Shown here: positions 37,021 to 45,326 of the stretch, piece after piece
Layout of the letters: every line of letters begins with the position of its first letter
How positions within the stretch are numbered: position 1 is the stretch's first letter
NCBI RefSeq assembly: GCF_000024545.1
Contig: NC_013947.1
Span: 1,860,001-1,924,000 of the forward strand
From: Stackebrandtia nassauensis DSM 44728
Lineage (GTDB): Bacteria; Actinomycetota; Actinomycetes; Mycobacteriales; Micromonosporaceae
DNA length: 64,000 nucleotides
Reading direction: 5' to 3'
The notes under the pieces: model-generated
What the model saw: the letters and a program-made list of their open reading frames with translations, nothing else
Databases searched by the model: none
Told to the model about the DNA's origin: nothing
Program-made: the position numbers and the translations under genes

Positions 37021-38771
37021 GGCTTCGTGGCGGGTTCCTCGTCCCCGCCGTCGTCACATCCTTCGGCGTTGTCGGCCAGCTTCAGTTCTATGTCGACCGT
37101 GGTGCCCTTGACGACCGAGGTCCCGGCGTCGGGACTCTGGTCGAAGATCGGGCACTCGAAGTCGCCCTCGCCGGACTTGATGACGTTGTACTGCAGATCG
37201 GCGTCCTTGAGTTCGCTGATCGCGGCGGCCTTGTCATCGCCGACGACATTGGGGACCTTGACCTTCTGCGGCGGGTCGGGGGAGTCGTCGGAGGAACTGG
37301 ACTTGGTCGGGCTGGGGGACGAGGGCTTGTCCGACGAGGACGAGCTGGTGCCGGTGAAGTCGTCGGAGGTGGGGTCGTCGCTCTTGCCCCGGTCGTGGTC
37401 CTCCTTGGACTCCGACGGCGACAGCGTCGTCGACTCCGTCGAGTCGTCCGTGCCGGGATCGTAGTCGTCGGCCGCCGAGGTGGCCGCGCTCTGCGGCAGC
37501 AGCGTCGTGACGGTGAGCGCGGTCGCGGCGACCACGGCCAGCGCCACCACCGCGAGCAGCACCAGCCGTTTGCGGCGCGGCTTGGCCTTGCGCGCGTGGG
37601 AATGCGACGGGACGGCGGACTCGCGCACCCGGGGCTTGGGATCGCGCAGCCGCGGATCCTCGTCGGGGTCGAGCAGCTCGGGTTCGGGATCGATCGGCCG
37701 CGGCTTGGGATCGCGCCACTCCATCGTGACGGTCACCGGCGGCGGCCCCGGTTCCGGTTCGACGTCCCACGGCCGCAGGCCCTCGGCGGCGACCAGCGGC
37801 TCGGGCTCCGGATCGGGCTCGACCACCGGCTCCGGCACGGCGGCGACCAGCGGCTCCGGATCGGGTTCGGGCGGCGGCTCGACGGCGCTGGCCAGCGCCG
37901 TCCGCTTGGGCAGCTTCGCGGTGGCGGCCAACGGTTCGGGCTTCGGCTCCGGTTCGACCACCGGTTCCGGCGCGGCGGCCTCGGACTCGGTCTCGGGCTC
38001 CGAGCGGGCCAACAGCGCGTCCAGCACGTCGCTGGTGTGCAGGATCTGTTCGCACTCGGTCGCCAGGATCGCGGCCGAACCGAACCGGTGCGCGGGGGTG
38101 GGCGACAGCGCCCGTCCGATGAACGCGGCGATCGCGGGGGCGGTGTCGTCGGGCAGCGTCGCGTCCGAGGTGGGCGGTCCGCCGGTGACGCACTCGTAGG
38201 CGATGGCGCCCAGGCTGTACACGTCGGCCGGTATCCCGGCGGACTCACCCCGGCGCTGTTCGGGCGCCGCGTACGGGTGGGTGGGCGCCGTGGGCAGATA
38301 GGCGAAGTCGGTGATGGTGACCGAGCCGTCGGGGGTGACGATCAGGTTGGTGGGCTTGAGGTTGAGGTGTCGGGCACCGGCCTCGTGGGCCTCGTTGAGC
38401 ACCCAGGCCGCGGTGGCGACCAGCGACAGCGTGCCCTCGGTGCCGAGGGAACGCTCGTTCAGGATGCGGCTCAACGGTATGCCGTCGACACGTTCGGCGA
38501 TCTGACACTCGAGGATCTGCTCGTCGTCAAAGTGCTCAACGCAGTCAAATACGTCGATAACACCGGGAACCTGGAGAGTGGTCACCTCCAGGGTGGACTG
38601 CCGAAACCGGGCACGGTTGGATTCCTCGGCGGACAGCGCGATGCCGAGAACCTTGATCCGAACCGGACGGTCGAGCACGGTGTCGTGTCCGGTCCAGACA
38701 CTTCCACCGGTACTGGTGCCGATCAGATCCTCAAGGGTGTAGCGATCTCCCAGACTGAGGCCGGGGTACAT
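37017..38771 (-). CDS. Membrane Ser/Thr pseudokinase with one PASTA domain
   Basis: 584 residues. The kinase-like domain (about 5-260) keeps K40 (RIK) and DFA (155-157), but the HRD motif is HLNLKPTN, so the catalytic Asp is N137; the glycine loop is GTSTGGSVW. A long Pro/Glu-rich linker (EPEP repeats), a basic stretch, one membrane segment (about 405-427), a Ser/Asp-rich stalk and a single PASTA domain (KVPNVVGDDKAAAISEL to IELKLA) follow. PASTA domains sense muropeptides or lipid II. It is probably a signalling scaffold without phosphotransfer, such as MviN/FhaA-type regulators of wall synthesis. Confidence 0.9.
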   Translation of the reverse strand: MYPGLSLGDRYTLEDLIGTSTGGSVWTGHDTVLDRPVRIKVLGIALSAEESNRARFRQSTLEVTTLQVPGVIDVFDCVEHFDDEQILECQIAERVDGIPLSRILNERSLGTEGTLSLVATAAWVLNEAHEAGARHLNLKPTNLIVTPDGSVTITDFAYLPTAPTHPYAAPEQRRGESAGIPADVYSLGAIAYECVTGGPPTSDATLPDDTAPAIAAFIGRALSPTPAHRFGSAAILATECEQILHTSDVLDALLARSEPETESEAAAPEPVVEPEPKPEPLAATAKLPKRTALASAVEPPPEPDPEPLVAAVPEPVVEPDPEPEPLVAAEGLRPWDVEPEPGPPPVTVTMEWRDPKPRPIDPEPELLDPDEDPRLRDPKPRVRESAVPSHSHARKAKPRRKRLVLLAVVALAVVAATALTVTTLLPQSAATSAADDYDPGTDDSTESTTLSPSESKEDHDRGKSDDPTSDDFTGTSSSSSDKPSSPSPTKSSSSDDSPDPPQKVKVPNVVGDDKAAAISELKDADLQYNVIKSGEGDFECPIFDQSPDAGTSVVKGTTVDIELKLADNAEGCDDGGDEEPATKP

Positions 38772-38859
38772 GTAGTCCTACTTCCGGGGGGCGAAGCGAG
38801 GGGGCTCACAGCAGTCTGCCGTATGCGCGGGAAAAACTCCAATCCCCCTGCGTGACAAT

Positions 38860-38888
38860 GCCGCCCCGATGCCCGGCATCGGGGCGGC
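38860..38888 (-). terminator. Terminator of the membrane-protein gene at 38896
   Basis: A perfect 14-bp stem (GCCGCCCCGATGCC at 38860-38873 with its complement at 38875-38888). It lies just 3' of the minus-strand stop codon. Confidence 0.75.
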
Positions 38889-38895
38889 CGCCCGA

Positions 38896-39555
38896 CTACA
38901 CCCGGGCCCTCTCACTCCGCAGCACAGCCACGGTCAACGCCACCAGCCATACCCAGGAAGCGGTGCGCGCCAAGGGATTGGCCAACTCCACCAGCGGAAC
39001 CGCCAGTCCGGACCCGGCCGTGACGACCCCCAACCACCGCACGGTGAGCGACAACCGGGACCAGCACGCGAAGGTCAGCAACCCGGCATAGGCGCCCAGC
39101 ACCGCCAGGTGCACATGACCGCCCATCAGGTAGTTCCACTCTCGAAACGCCAGCAGCGTCTCGGGAGCGGCGGTGTCCACGGTGGCGTTGGCGACGATGC
39201 TCAACGCGGGTGACACGGCCAGGCTCACCGCCGAGACCACCCCGACGACGGCGGTCGGCCACCGCAAAGCGTCCGGAGTGGATCGCAACCGGGGGGACGC
39301 GGCGAACCGCAGCGCCACGACGGCCAGCGCGGCGGCCGACAGCAACCGGATCGCGGCCCGCAGGTACACCGACACCCCCTGATTGGCCTGGTAGAACTCG
39401 ACGACCTCGGCGGCACTGGACCCGGGCCGCGGAATCTGGCCGACCATCGTGGTGGCGTCGAACACGAAACTGACGGCGAACAACAACGGGAACGCGAACC
39501 CGGCCAACAGCCAGAGACGCCGGGGCGGGGTGGTGACGGGCGACTGTACGGACAT
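38896..39555 (-). CDS. Multi-pass membrane protein, function unknown
   Basis: 219 residues with about six hydrophobic segments (LWLLAGFAFPLLFAVSFVFD, then others to the C-terminus) and no recognised catalytic motif. AGGA lies 7 nt upstream of ATG 39555. It resembles actinobacterial DUF4386-like proteins in layout, but the family cannot be confirmed. Confidence 0.75.
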   Translation of the reverse strand: MSVQSPVTTPPRRLWLLAGFAFPLLFAVSFVFDATTMVGQIPRPGSSAAEVVEFYQANQGVSVYLRAAIRLLSAAALAVVALRFAASPRLRSTPDALRWPTAVVGVVSAVSLAVSPALSIVANATVDTAAPETLLAFREWNYLMGGHVHLAVLGAYAGLLTFACWSRLSLTVRWLGVVTAGSGLAVPLVELANPLARTASWVWLVALTVAVLRSERARV

Positions 39556-39689
39556 GTGAATCCTGATCCTTACGGGGAGGTGACCGGCATCGACACCGAT
39601 CGTCTGGATTCATGCTGCTGGCCGCACGCGAATTCGTCGTCGGACCAGAAGCGGCACCCCGCGTACTCCCGATGAGGTACCACGTTCGG

Positions 39690-39719
39690 TTGCCTCACCT
39701 GTCTTTCGTCGGTTAGGGT
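39690..39719 (+). promoter_or_regulatory. Promoter of the acidic hypothetical gene
   Basis: TTGCCT (39690-39695) and TAGGGT (39714-39719) are 18 nt apart, and the ATG at 39726 comes 6 nt later, so the transcript is probably leaderless. Confidence 0.6.
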
Positions 39720-39725
39720 CGCCCA

Positions 39726-40469
39726 ATGCCGAACCTTCCGTCGAACGACGAACTCGACGCCCTCGTCGAAGAGCTGTTCTCCACCCTCGGAAACGAGCGC
39801 ACCGGAGACGATTTCCACTTCGACCCGGAAAGCCTCTCCGAGTCCACCCGCTTCTACTACGTGGACTTCCTCAAGTGGCTGGGCATCGACGACAGCGTCC
39901 TGGAAGCCGAGCGGATCTGCATCCACGCCGGACGCGAACAGCCCGCCAACCTGGACCGCCGCCGCATCAACGAGAGCGGCGTCGACGGCTACTCCCTCTT
40001 CATCGACAACAGCCTCTACCGCAGCCTGGACGCCGTCTACGCGGCCCTGGCCCACCAGTTCACCCATCTGCGCCTCATCATCGACGAGGACCAGACCCTC
40101 GCCGAGGCCCAGAAATGCCGCCCGATCGAACTGGACACCAAGGGCAAAAAAGACGACGACGATGACGATGATGACGACGACGAGAAGGACACCAAGCCCG
40201 CGGTGAACGCCGACCTCGAGATCCGCACCGAGGTCGCCTCCTTCGTCCTGGGCTTCGGCAAACTCGTCCTCAACGGCGCCGCCGAATGGGACGAACTGGA
40301 CATCGACGACGACGAGGGTTTCGAGGACATCACCACCCTGCCGCTGTCGTCACTGGCCTACCTCTACAAGAAGGTCGCCAACCACGCCGACGTCGGCACC
40401 AAGGCGATGGAAGCCGGCCTCACCGACGAGGCCAAGGAAGCCCTCGGCAAGGTCAAGTCGAAGAAGTGA
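39726..40469 (+). CDS. Acidic hypothetical protein with HQFTH motif and poly-Asp run
   Basis: 247 residues, unusually rich in Asp and Glu. ALAHQFTHLRL (about 110-120) resembles a zinc-peptidase HExxH helix with the catalytic Glu replaced by Gln, so proteolysis is unlikely. Ten or more consecutive Asp residues follow a KGKK segment at about 142-152. There is no signal peptide. It may be a relative of SprT/ImmA-like metal-binding folds, which is speculation. It is leaderless, with its own promoter and terminator. Confidence 0.7.
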   Translation: MPNLPSNDELDALVEELFSTLGNERTGDDFHFDPESLSESTRFYYVDFLKWLGIDDSVLEAERICIHAGREQPANLDRRRINESGVDGYSLFIDNSLYRSLDAVYAALAHQFTHLRLIIDEDQTLAEAQKCRPIELDTKGKKDDDDDDDDDDEKDTKPAVNADLEIRTEVASFVLGFGKLVLNGAAEWDELDIDDDEGFEDITTLPLSSLAYLYKKVANHADVGTKAMEAGLTDEAKEALGKVKSKK

Positions 40470-40474
40470 CCTCA

Positions 40475-40500
40475 CACCGGACGCCGCGTGGCGTCCGGTG
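40475..40500. terminator. Bidirectional terminator
   Basis: A perfect 11-bp stem (CACCGGACGCC and GGCGTCCGGTG) around GCGT lies between two convergent stop codons. Confidence 0.85.
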
Positions 40501-40502
40501 AC

Positions 40503-41330
40503 TCAGTCACCGTTCGCGGGCACCGTCGCGAGGGTCATCAGGTGTGGGGTCGCGCCCAGCAGGCTCGGCTCGGATTCCAGGCGGCGCAGGCCGTCGAGGA
40601 TGGCCTGGCGGTTGGTCGGGTCGTCCAGGTCCGGGCCGATGTCGTTGATCAGCCACACCGGTCCCTCGATGAAGGACTGGCGAATGTGGAGCAGGCCCGC
40701 GTCGGTGGCCTCGGCGTGGATCTCCTCGGGACGGTGCATGAAGGCCGTGGTGAACACGCCCCGGTCCCACTCCTCGAGTTTTCCGGTGGTCAGTAGTTTC
40801 TCGTACATGGGGCCGTACCAGTCGCGGTTGGTGAGGCCGTGGTTTCGGGTCGTGTCCAGCCAGCCCGAGAACCGGCTGATGGTGGCGGCCGCGATCAGGC
40901 CGCCGGGTTTGGTGACCCGGCGGGCTTCGCGTAGGACGGCGACGCGTTCGGCGCGGTCGAGCAGGTGGTACAGCGGGCCCAGCAGCAGGGTGGCGTCGGT
41001 CGAGCCGTCGGTGGCGGTGAGTTCGCGGGCGTCGCCCAGGGCGGCCGTCACGCCGTCGAGGGTGGAGGCGATCTCCACATGGGAGGGAACCGGGTCGATC
41101 AGGTGGACCCGGTGGCCGTCGGTGGCGAGCCATTCGGCGTGGATTCCCTGGCCGCCACCGACATCGAGGATGTGGGAGGGGGCGGGGGGCAGGGCTCGGC
41201 GAAGGATGTCCTGGGTGCGCCAGTACTCCAGCTGTCCCGGTGCCGAATTCCGCAGCCTGGTGGCCTCGCCGCCACGTTCGTAGTACGCCAGTACTTCCGG
41301 AGCCAGTGTCGATTCGTCCATGGCTGTCAT
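40503..41330 (-). CDS. SAM-dependent methyltransferase (class I)
   Basis: 275 residues. ILDVGGGQGIHAEWLA is the SAM-binding motif I, followed by HLIDPVPSHV and LLGPLYHLLDRAERVAVLREARRVTKPGG, a UbiE/Methyltransf_11-like pattern. The substrate is unknown. The ATG at 41330 or 41321 could be the start; neither has a strong ribosome site. Confidence 0.85.
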   Translation of the reverse strand: MTAMDESTLAPEVLAYYERGGEATRLRNSAPGQLEYWRTQDILRRALPPAPSHILDVGGGQGIHAEWLATDGHRVHLIDPVPSHVEIASTLDGVTAALGDARELTATDGSTDATLLLGPLYHLLDRAERVAVLREARRVTKPGGLIAAATISRFSGWLDTTRNHGLTNRDWYGPMYEKLLTTGKLEEWDRGVFTTAFMHRPEEIHAEATDAGLLHIRQSFIEGPVWLINDIGPDLDDPTNRQAILDGLRRLESEPSLLGATPHLMTLATVPANGD

Positions 41331-41380
41331 GATGAAGCGGCCGTGCGATCACGGTCAAAGAGTTTTGGGGCCCCGGCGGA

Positions 41381-41794
41381 TCAGTTACAGGGGACGGTCA
41401 GCATTTCGGGGGCGGCGCTGGCCAGCAGTTTTCCGCGTTCGTCGCTGGTGACCACGGGCCAGCCGCGCAGTTCGGTCAGCGAGGCGACCAGGCCCAGAGC
41501 GGTGTCGCCGCAACAGGTTTCGGTGTGACGGCCCAAAAGGGAGGTGGGGACGTCGGCGTAGCGGGCGGGCATCCAGGGGCCGCGGGGGAGGTAGAGCTTG
41601 GTGAGGCGGTCGCGTTGGGGGGCGTGTTCCTGGCCGGCCCAGGCTTCGTCCAGGACCGGGAGCGGCACCAAGAGGGTCAGGCCGAGCCTGCGTGCGGTCT
41701 CCTCGATGGAGCCGGCGAAGTCGGTGGCCTGTGCGACTTCTATGAGCCCGGGGAGATCGACGATCCAGCCACTGACTTCGACAGTCGTGGTCAC
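41381..41794 (-). CDS. PIN-domain-like protein (candidate toxin)
   Basis: 137 residues from GTG 41794, overlapping the upstream gene by 4 nt. PIN-type acidic residues appear as Asp in GWIVDLPGL, Asp-Glu in PVLDEAW, Asp in CGDTALGLVASL and Asp in WPVVTSDERG near the end. PIN proteins are Mg-dependent RNases. With the small upstream protein it forms a VapBC-like pair. The family match is by motif layout only. Confidence 0.7.
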   Translation of the reverse strand: MTTTVEVSGWIVDLPGLIEVAQATDFAGSIEETARRLGLTLLVPLPVLDEAWAGQEHAPQRDRLTKLYLPRGPWMPARYADVPTSLLGRHTETCCGDTALGLVASLTELRGWPVVTSDERGKLLASAAPEMLTVPCN

Positions 41795-42207
41795 CGCTCC
41801 GGCAGGGGATAGAAGACCAGGGCCTGTTCGTCGGCGCGGACCATGGCGTCGGCCTGGTCGAGGAGCTGTTGTTCCGTCAGGATGTCCAGCTTGCGCAGTT
41901 CGATCGCGTAGTCTTCGGCCATCGGAAGCCGTCCGGTGGTGCGCCAGCGGTGGTGCAGGCGTTCGGCACGCTGCCAGTGCTCGAGGTCCTCCGGGTCCGG
42001 GTGCGCCGCGCAGATCGCGTTGGCGCGCGCCTCTATCTCCGCCAGCAGTGGACGGAAGGCGGAGTCCGGGTCGGGCGGCGTGATGTCGGCGACCTGTTCG
42101 TCGCCGCGCACCAGGCGGACCACGCTGCCCGCGGCGGCACGGCCGACCGCCTCGGCGACCGCGTGTGGGTCGTCGGCAGGCAGGGTATAAGCGTGCGATG
42201 CGGCCAT
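41791..42207 (-). CDS. Antitoxin-like protein upstream of the PIN-domain gene
   Basis: 138 residues from ATG 42207. The N-terminal 45 residues (HAVAEAVGRAAAGSVVRLVRGDEQVADITPP) resemble a Phd/YefM antitoxin domain, and the C-terminal part is an acidic helical tail that could cover the toxin. Its TAGGCT -10 (42220 to 42215) is 7 nt upstream. It overlaps the PIN gene by 4 nt. Confidence 0.65.
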   Translation of the reverse strand: MAASHAYTLPADDPHAVAEAVGRAAAGSVVRLVRGDEQVADITPPDPDSAFRPLLAEIEARANAICAAHPDPEDLEHWQRAERLHHRWRTTGRLPMAEDYAIELRKLDILTEQQLLDQADAMVRADEQALVFYPLPER

Positions 42208-42344
42208 GGCGCAAAGCCTACGCGGTCGCGGCTTCTTTGGCCAGTGCAGGAAAGCGGCCATAACCAAGGTAACGATGCGTAGATGATTCGGTTACGGCCC
42301 AAGGTGCGGCGGAACCGAAAGTGGACCCCATACGATGAATAACC
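42208..42344. promoter_or_regulatory. Divergent promoters of the antitoxin and DUF389 genes
   Basis: On the minus strand TAGGCT (42220 to 42215) lies 7 nt before the antitoxin ATG; on the plus strand TACGAT (42331-42336) lies 8 nt before GTG 42345. Both transcripts would be leaderless. No other element was found. Confidence 0.5.
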
Positions 42345-43283
42345 GTGCAGCATTTGCGGATCATCAGTCCTGTCGACCGTACCGACGCGGTATGCGAGGC
42401 GCTAAGCGGCCACTGTGGGGTCACCAACCTGGTCGTCTTCCCCAATTCGGCCAGGAAACCCGCCGGTGACCTGGTGCAGTGCGACGTCGCGCGCGAGTCG
42501 GTCAACGAGGTGCTCGACGAGCTGGACGCGCTCGGTATCGACGACGACGGCTCCATCGCCATGGAGCGGGTGGACCTGTCGATCTCGCTGGCCGCCGACA
42601 ACGCCAAGGACGCGGCTCCCGGTGACGGTGAGGACGCGGTGGTGTGGGACGAGCTGGCGCAGAAGGTCGACGAGTCCAGCCGCCTGACCTGGTCCTTTGT
42701 GGCGTTCCTGGCGATCGCGACCCAGATCGCGGCCATCGGTGTGCTGTTGGACTCACCGATCATGATCGTGGGCGCGATGGTGTTGGGGCCGGAGTTCGGG
42801 CCGGTGGCCGCGATCGGCTTCGGGATGCTGCGCCGCGAGTGGTGGCGCATCGGGGTGTCGGTGCGCACGCTGGTGTTCGGGTTCGCCGCCGCCATCGCCG
42901 TGACCTGGCTGTGCGCCTTCGTCTCGGTGCACCTGGGCTGGATCGAGCCCGTCATGCTGGACACGGGCAGCGAGACCAAGTTCATCGTGAAGCCCGACAA
43001 GTGGTCGTTCATCGTGGCGGTGCTGGCCGGGATCGCCGGGGTGCTGTCGCTGACCTCCGACAAGTCCTCGGCGCTGGTGGGCGTGTTCATCTCGGTCACG
43101 ACGGTGCCCGCCGCCGGTTACATAGCCGTGGCGATCGCGCTGGCGCACTGGGCCGAGGTGACGCCCTCGATCATCCAGCTGGGCCTCAACCTGGGCGGCA
43201 TGATCGTGTCGGGCCTGGCGACCCTGATCGTGCTGCGGCTGCTGTGGGGCCGGGCCGGACTGCGGGAACGCATCGGTACCTAG
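42345..43283 (+). CDS. DUF389 family membrane protein
   Basis: 312 residues. A cytoplasmic N-terminal domain with a regulator-like beta-alpha pattern (about 1-85) is followed by about six membrane segments containing the typical SPIMIVGAMVLGPEFGPVAAIG motif. Function unknown, possibly transport or stress-linked. Start is a leaderless GTG. Its stop shares CTAG with the RidA gene. Confidence 0.87.
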   Translation: MQHLRIISPVDRTDAVCEALSGHCGVTNLVVFPNSARKPAGDLVQCDVARESVNEVLDELDALGIDDDGSIAMERVDLSISLAADNAKDAAPGDGEDAVVWDELAQKVDESSRLTWSFVAFLAIATQIAAIGVLLDSPIMIVGAMVLGPEFGPVAAIGFGMLRREWWRIGVSVRTLVFGFAAAIAVTWLCAFVSVHLGWIEPVMLDTGSETKFIVKPDKWSFIVAVLAGIAGVLSLTSDKSSALVGVFISVTTVPAAGYIAVAIALAHWAEVTPSIIQLGLNLGGMIVSGLATLIVLRLLWGRAGLRERIGT

Positions 43284-43681
43284 ACCACGGCCTGGGCGTC
43301 GATCTCGACGAGCATCTCCTCGCGGGGCAGGCCGGTGAACACGGTGGTGCGGCACGGCAGCACCCCGTCGGTGACGTGCTCGGCGAGGAACTCGCCGTAG
43401 GCCTCGTTCATGGCCGCGAAGTCCTCGCGTTTGGTCAGGTACACCCGCAGCATGATGACGTCGTCGAAACTGGCACCCGAGGCGGTCACGATGGCGGCAA
43501 CGTTGCGCAGCGTCCGGGTGGTCTGCGCCTTGACGTCGCCGGGGTACAGGTACTCGCCGCTGGCGGGGTCGACCGGGCCCTGGCCGGAGACCTGCAGTAT
43601 GGGTCCTTTGCGGACCCCCTGTGAGAAGGTGTGCGCGGGAGCGGGGGCGGCATCGGTCGTCACGGCGGTCTTGTTCGACAT
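43280..43681 (-). CDS. RidA family protein (enamine/imine deaminase-like)
   Basis: 133 residues. It carries the YjgF/RidA pattern: GPILQVSGQGPVDPASGEY, ASFDDVIMLRVYLT and C-terminal LPREEMLVEIDAQAV. The usual Arg before TTV is present (CRTTV). RidA proteins hydrolyse reactive enamines made by PLP enzymes, and the divergent neighbour is such an enzyme. Confidence 0.9.
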   Translation of the reverse strand: MSNKTAVTTDAAPAPAHTFSQGVRKGPILQVSGQGPVDPASGEYLYPGDVKAQTTRTLRNVAAIVTASGASFDDVIMLRVYLTKREDFAAMNEAYGEFLAEHVTDGVLPCRTTVFTGLPREEMLVEIDAQAVV

Positions 43682-43720
43682 ACCGGTAACATACCTGGCT
43701 ATTAACCTGAGGAGTCGTCG

Positions 43721-44920
43721 ATGCTCGACCTGGAATCCCTGTACACCGAACGGCTCGACTGGCGGTTCAAGGCCGTGCCCGCGGCGGCGGAGGGCCTGCG
43801 GCTGCGTGACTGGCTGAGCCACCGCCCGCACGTCAGCAAGCTCGAGACTCCATTGATGACACTGGACGCGGACGCCGTGGCGCACAACATCTCCGCCATG
43901 GCGCACTGGTGCGACGCCAACCGGCTGGCGCACGCGCCGCACGGCAAGACCACCATGGCCCCGGCGCTGTGGGACCAGCAGTTGCGGGCCGGAGCCTGGG
44001 CGATCACACTGGCCAACGTGCCGCAGCTGCGGGTGGCGCGCGCCTTCGGGGTCCCGCGCGTCATCGTGGCCAACGAACTGGTGTCGCGCGGTTCGCTGCA
44101 GTGGCTGGCGGCCTGGGCCGCCGAGGGCGCGACGATCCTGTGCTTCGTCGACTCGGTGGCGGCGGTGTCCCTCATGGACGATGCGTTGCGGCACGGCGAC
44201 GACAGCCTCGACGTGGTCGTCGAACTGGGTGGCTACGGCGGCCGGGCCGGGGCGCGCGACTTCGATTCGGCCCGCAAGGTCGCCGCCGCGGTGCGCTCGG
44301 CCCGGCGGCTGCGGCTGGCCGGAGTGGGCGGTTACGAGGGCGCCATCGCGCACACCGACTCCACCACGGACCTACAGCGGGTCGACGAGTTCCTGCGGGG
44401 GCTGCGGGATCTGCACGAGAGCCTGCGCTACGAGACCGACGAGCCGGTGGTGACCGTCGGCGGCAGCCAGTACTACGACCAGATCGCCGAGCACCTGAGC
44501 GACCTGTCGAGCGCCCGGGTGGTGCTGCGGGCGGGGTCCTATGTCACCCATGACGACGGCCTGTACTCGCGACTGGTGCCCGCCGCCCGGGGCCGCTCCG
44601 GTCCGGCGCTGCGCGCCGCGTTGCGCGCCTATGTCACCGTCCTGTCCAAACCGGAGCAGTCGTTGGCCATTCTGGACGCGGGCCGCCGCGACCTGTCCTT
44701 CGACGCCGGTTGGCCGGTGCCGTTGGGCATGCCCGGGGCCAAGGTCACCGAACTCAACGACCAGCACGGGTATCTGCGCGGTGATCTGTCCGGAGTGGAG
44801 GTCGGCGACATCCTGCGGCTGGGCATCTCGCACCCGTGCACCAGTTTCGACAAGTGGAATCTGATCCCGGTCCTGGACGCCGAGGGCTTCGTCGTGGACG
44901 CGGTCCGCACCTTCTTCTAG
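43721..44920 (+). CDS. PLP-dependent D-threonine aldolase / D-serine dehydratase-like protein
   Basis: 399 residues. It has an alanine-racemase-type barrel with the PLP lysine K76 in HAPHGKTTMAP, and a C-terminal domain with SHPCTSFDKW, whose His and Cys would bind a metal as in D-serine dehydratase. It probably cleaves or dehydrates a D-hydroxyamino acid. GAGGAG lies upstream. It diverges from the RidA gene with only 39 nt between the starts. Confidence 0.85.
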   Translation: MLDLESLYTERLDWRFKAVPAAAEGLRLRDWLSHRPHVSKLETPLMTLDADAVAHNISAMAHWCDANRLAHAPHGKTTMAPALWDQQLRAGAWAITLANVPQLRVARAFGVPRVIVANELVSRGSLQWLAAWAAEGATILCFVDSVAAVSLMDDALRHGDDSLDVVVELGGYGGRAGARDFDSARKVAAAVRSARRLRLAGVGGYEGAIAHTDSTTDLQRVDEFLRGLRDLHESLRYETDEPVVTVGGSQYYDQIAEHLSDLSSARVVLRAGSYVTHDDGLYSRLVPAARGRSGPALRAALRAYVTVLSKPEQSLAILDAGRRDLSFDAGWPVPLGMPGAKVTELNDQHGYLRGDLSGVEVGDILRLGISHPCTSFDKWNLIPVLDAEGFVVDAVRTFF

Positions 44921-44923
44921 AGT

Positions 44924-44937
44924 TAGACGATTGTCTA
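44924..44937. promoter_or_regulatory. Dyad upstream of the small membrane gene
   Basis: TAGAC-GATT-GTCTA, 5-bp perfect arms, with a TAGTAT-like -10 (44947-44952) following. It may be an operator. Confidence 0.45.
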
Positions 44938-44977
44938 TATTCCCAGGTAGTATGGGACAACCGTGGAGGTGTTCCAT

Positions 44978-45205
44978 ATGAGCTCCGAATGGATCTGGGG
45001 AATCTGGTTGTTGATCGCGGCGCTGTCGTTCGGCGGGCTGGAAGCCTGGGCGATCCTCAGTAAGAACCGCGAACCTAAGACCCTCACCGAGGTGCTGCGC
45101 CGCTGGCTGGGCGTCGAACCCAAGCGCTGGTGGCGGGGAATCGCCTCGGCCGGGCTGCTGGCCGGGGTGTCCTGGGTGGTTTTGCACCTGCTTTTCGGGT
45201 TCTGA
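44978..45205 (+). CDS. Small two-segment membrane protein
   Basis: 75 residues from ATG 44978, with GGAGG upstream. Two hydrophobic segments (about 5-25 and 50-73) flank a basic loop. No family recognised. Confidence 0.7.
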   Translation: MSSEWIWGIWLLIAALSFGGLEAWAILSKNREPKTLTEVLRRWLGVEPKRWWRGIASAGLLAGVSWVVLHLLFGF

Positions 45206-45326
45206 CCACTTCGGTCGTCACTCGATTGGGGAGTAAACCCCACCGGTATTGCCGTGTTTGCCCCACTGCTCCGAGATCGTCTGCCGCCCAATAATTGCGG
45301 CGTCTCAACGATCTTTCGGAGGAACC

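Noticed and set aside
36462..38855. 797-residue plus-strand frame across GNAT and pseudokinase genes
   Set aside because: Shadow frame: the kinase, PASTA and GNAT motifs are all in the other frames.
41381..42207. A mobile island carrying the toxin-antitoxin pair
   Set aside because: No integrase, transposase, flanking repeat or composition change was seen around it.
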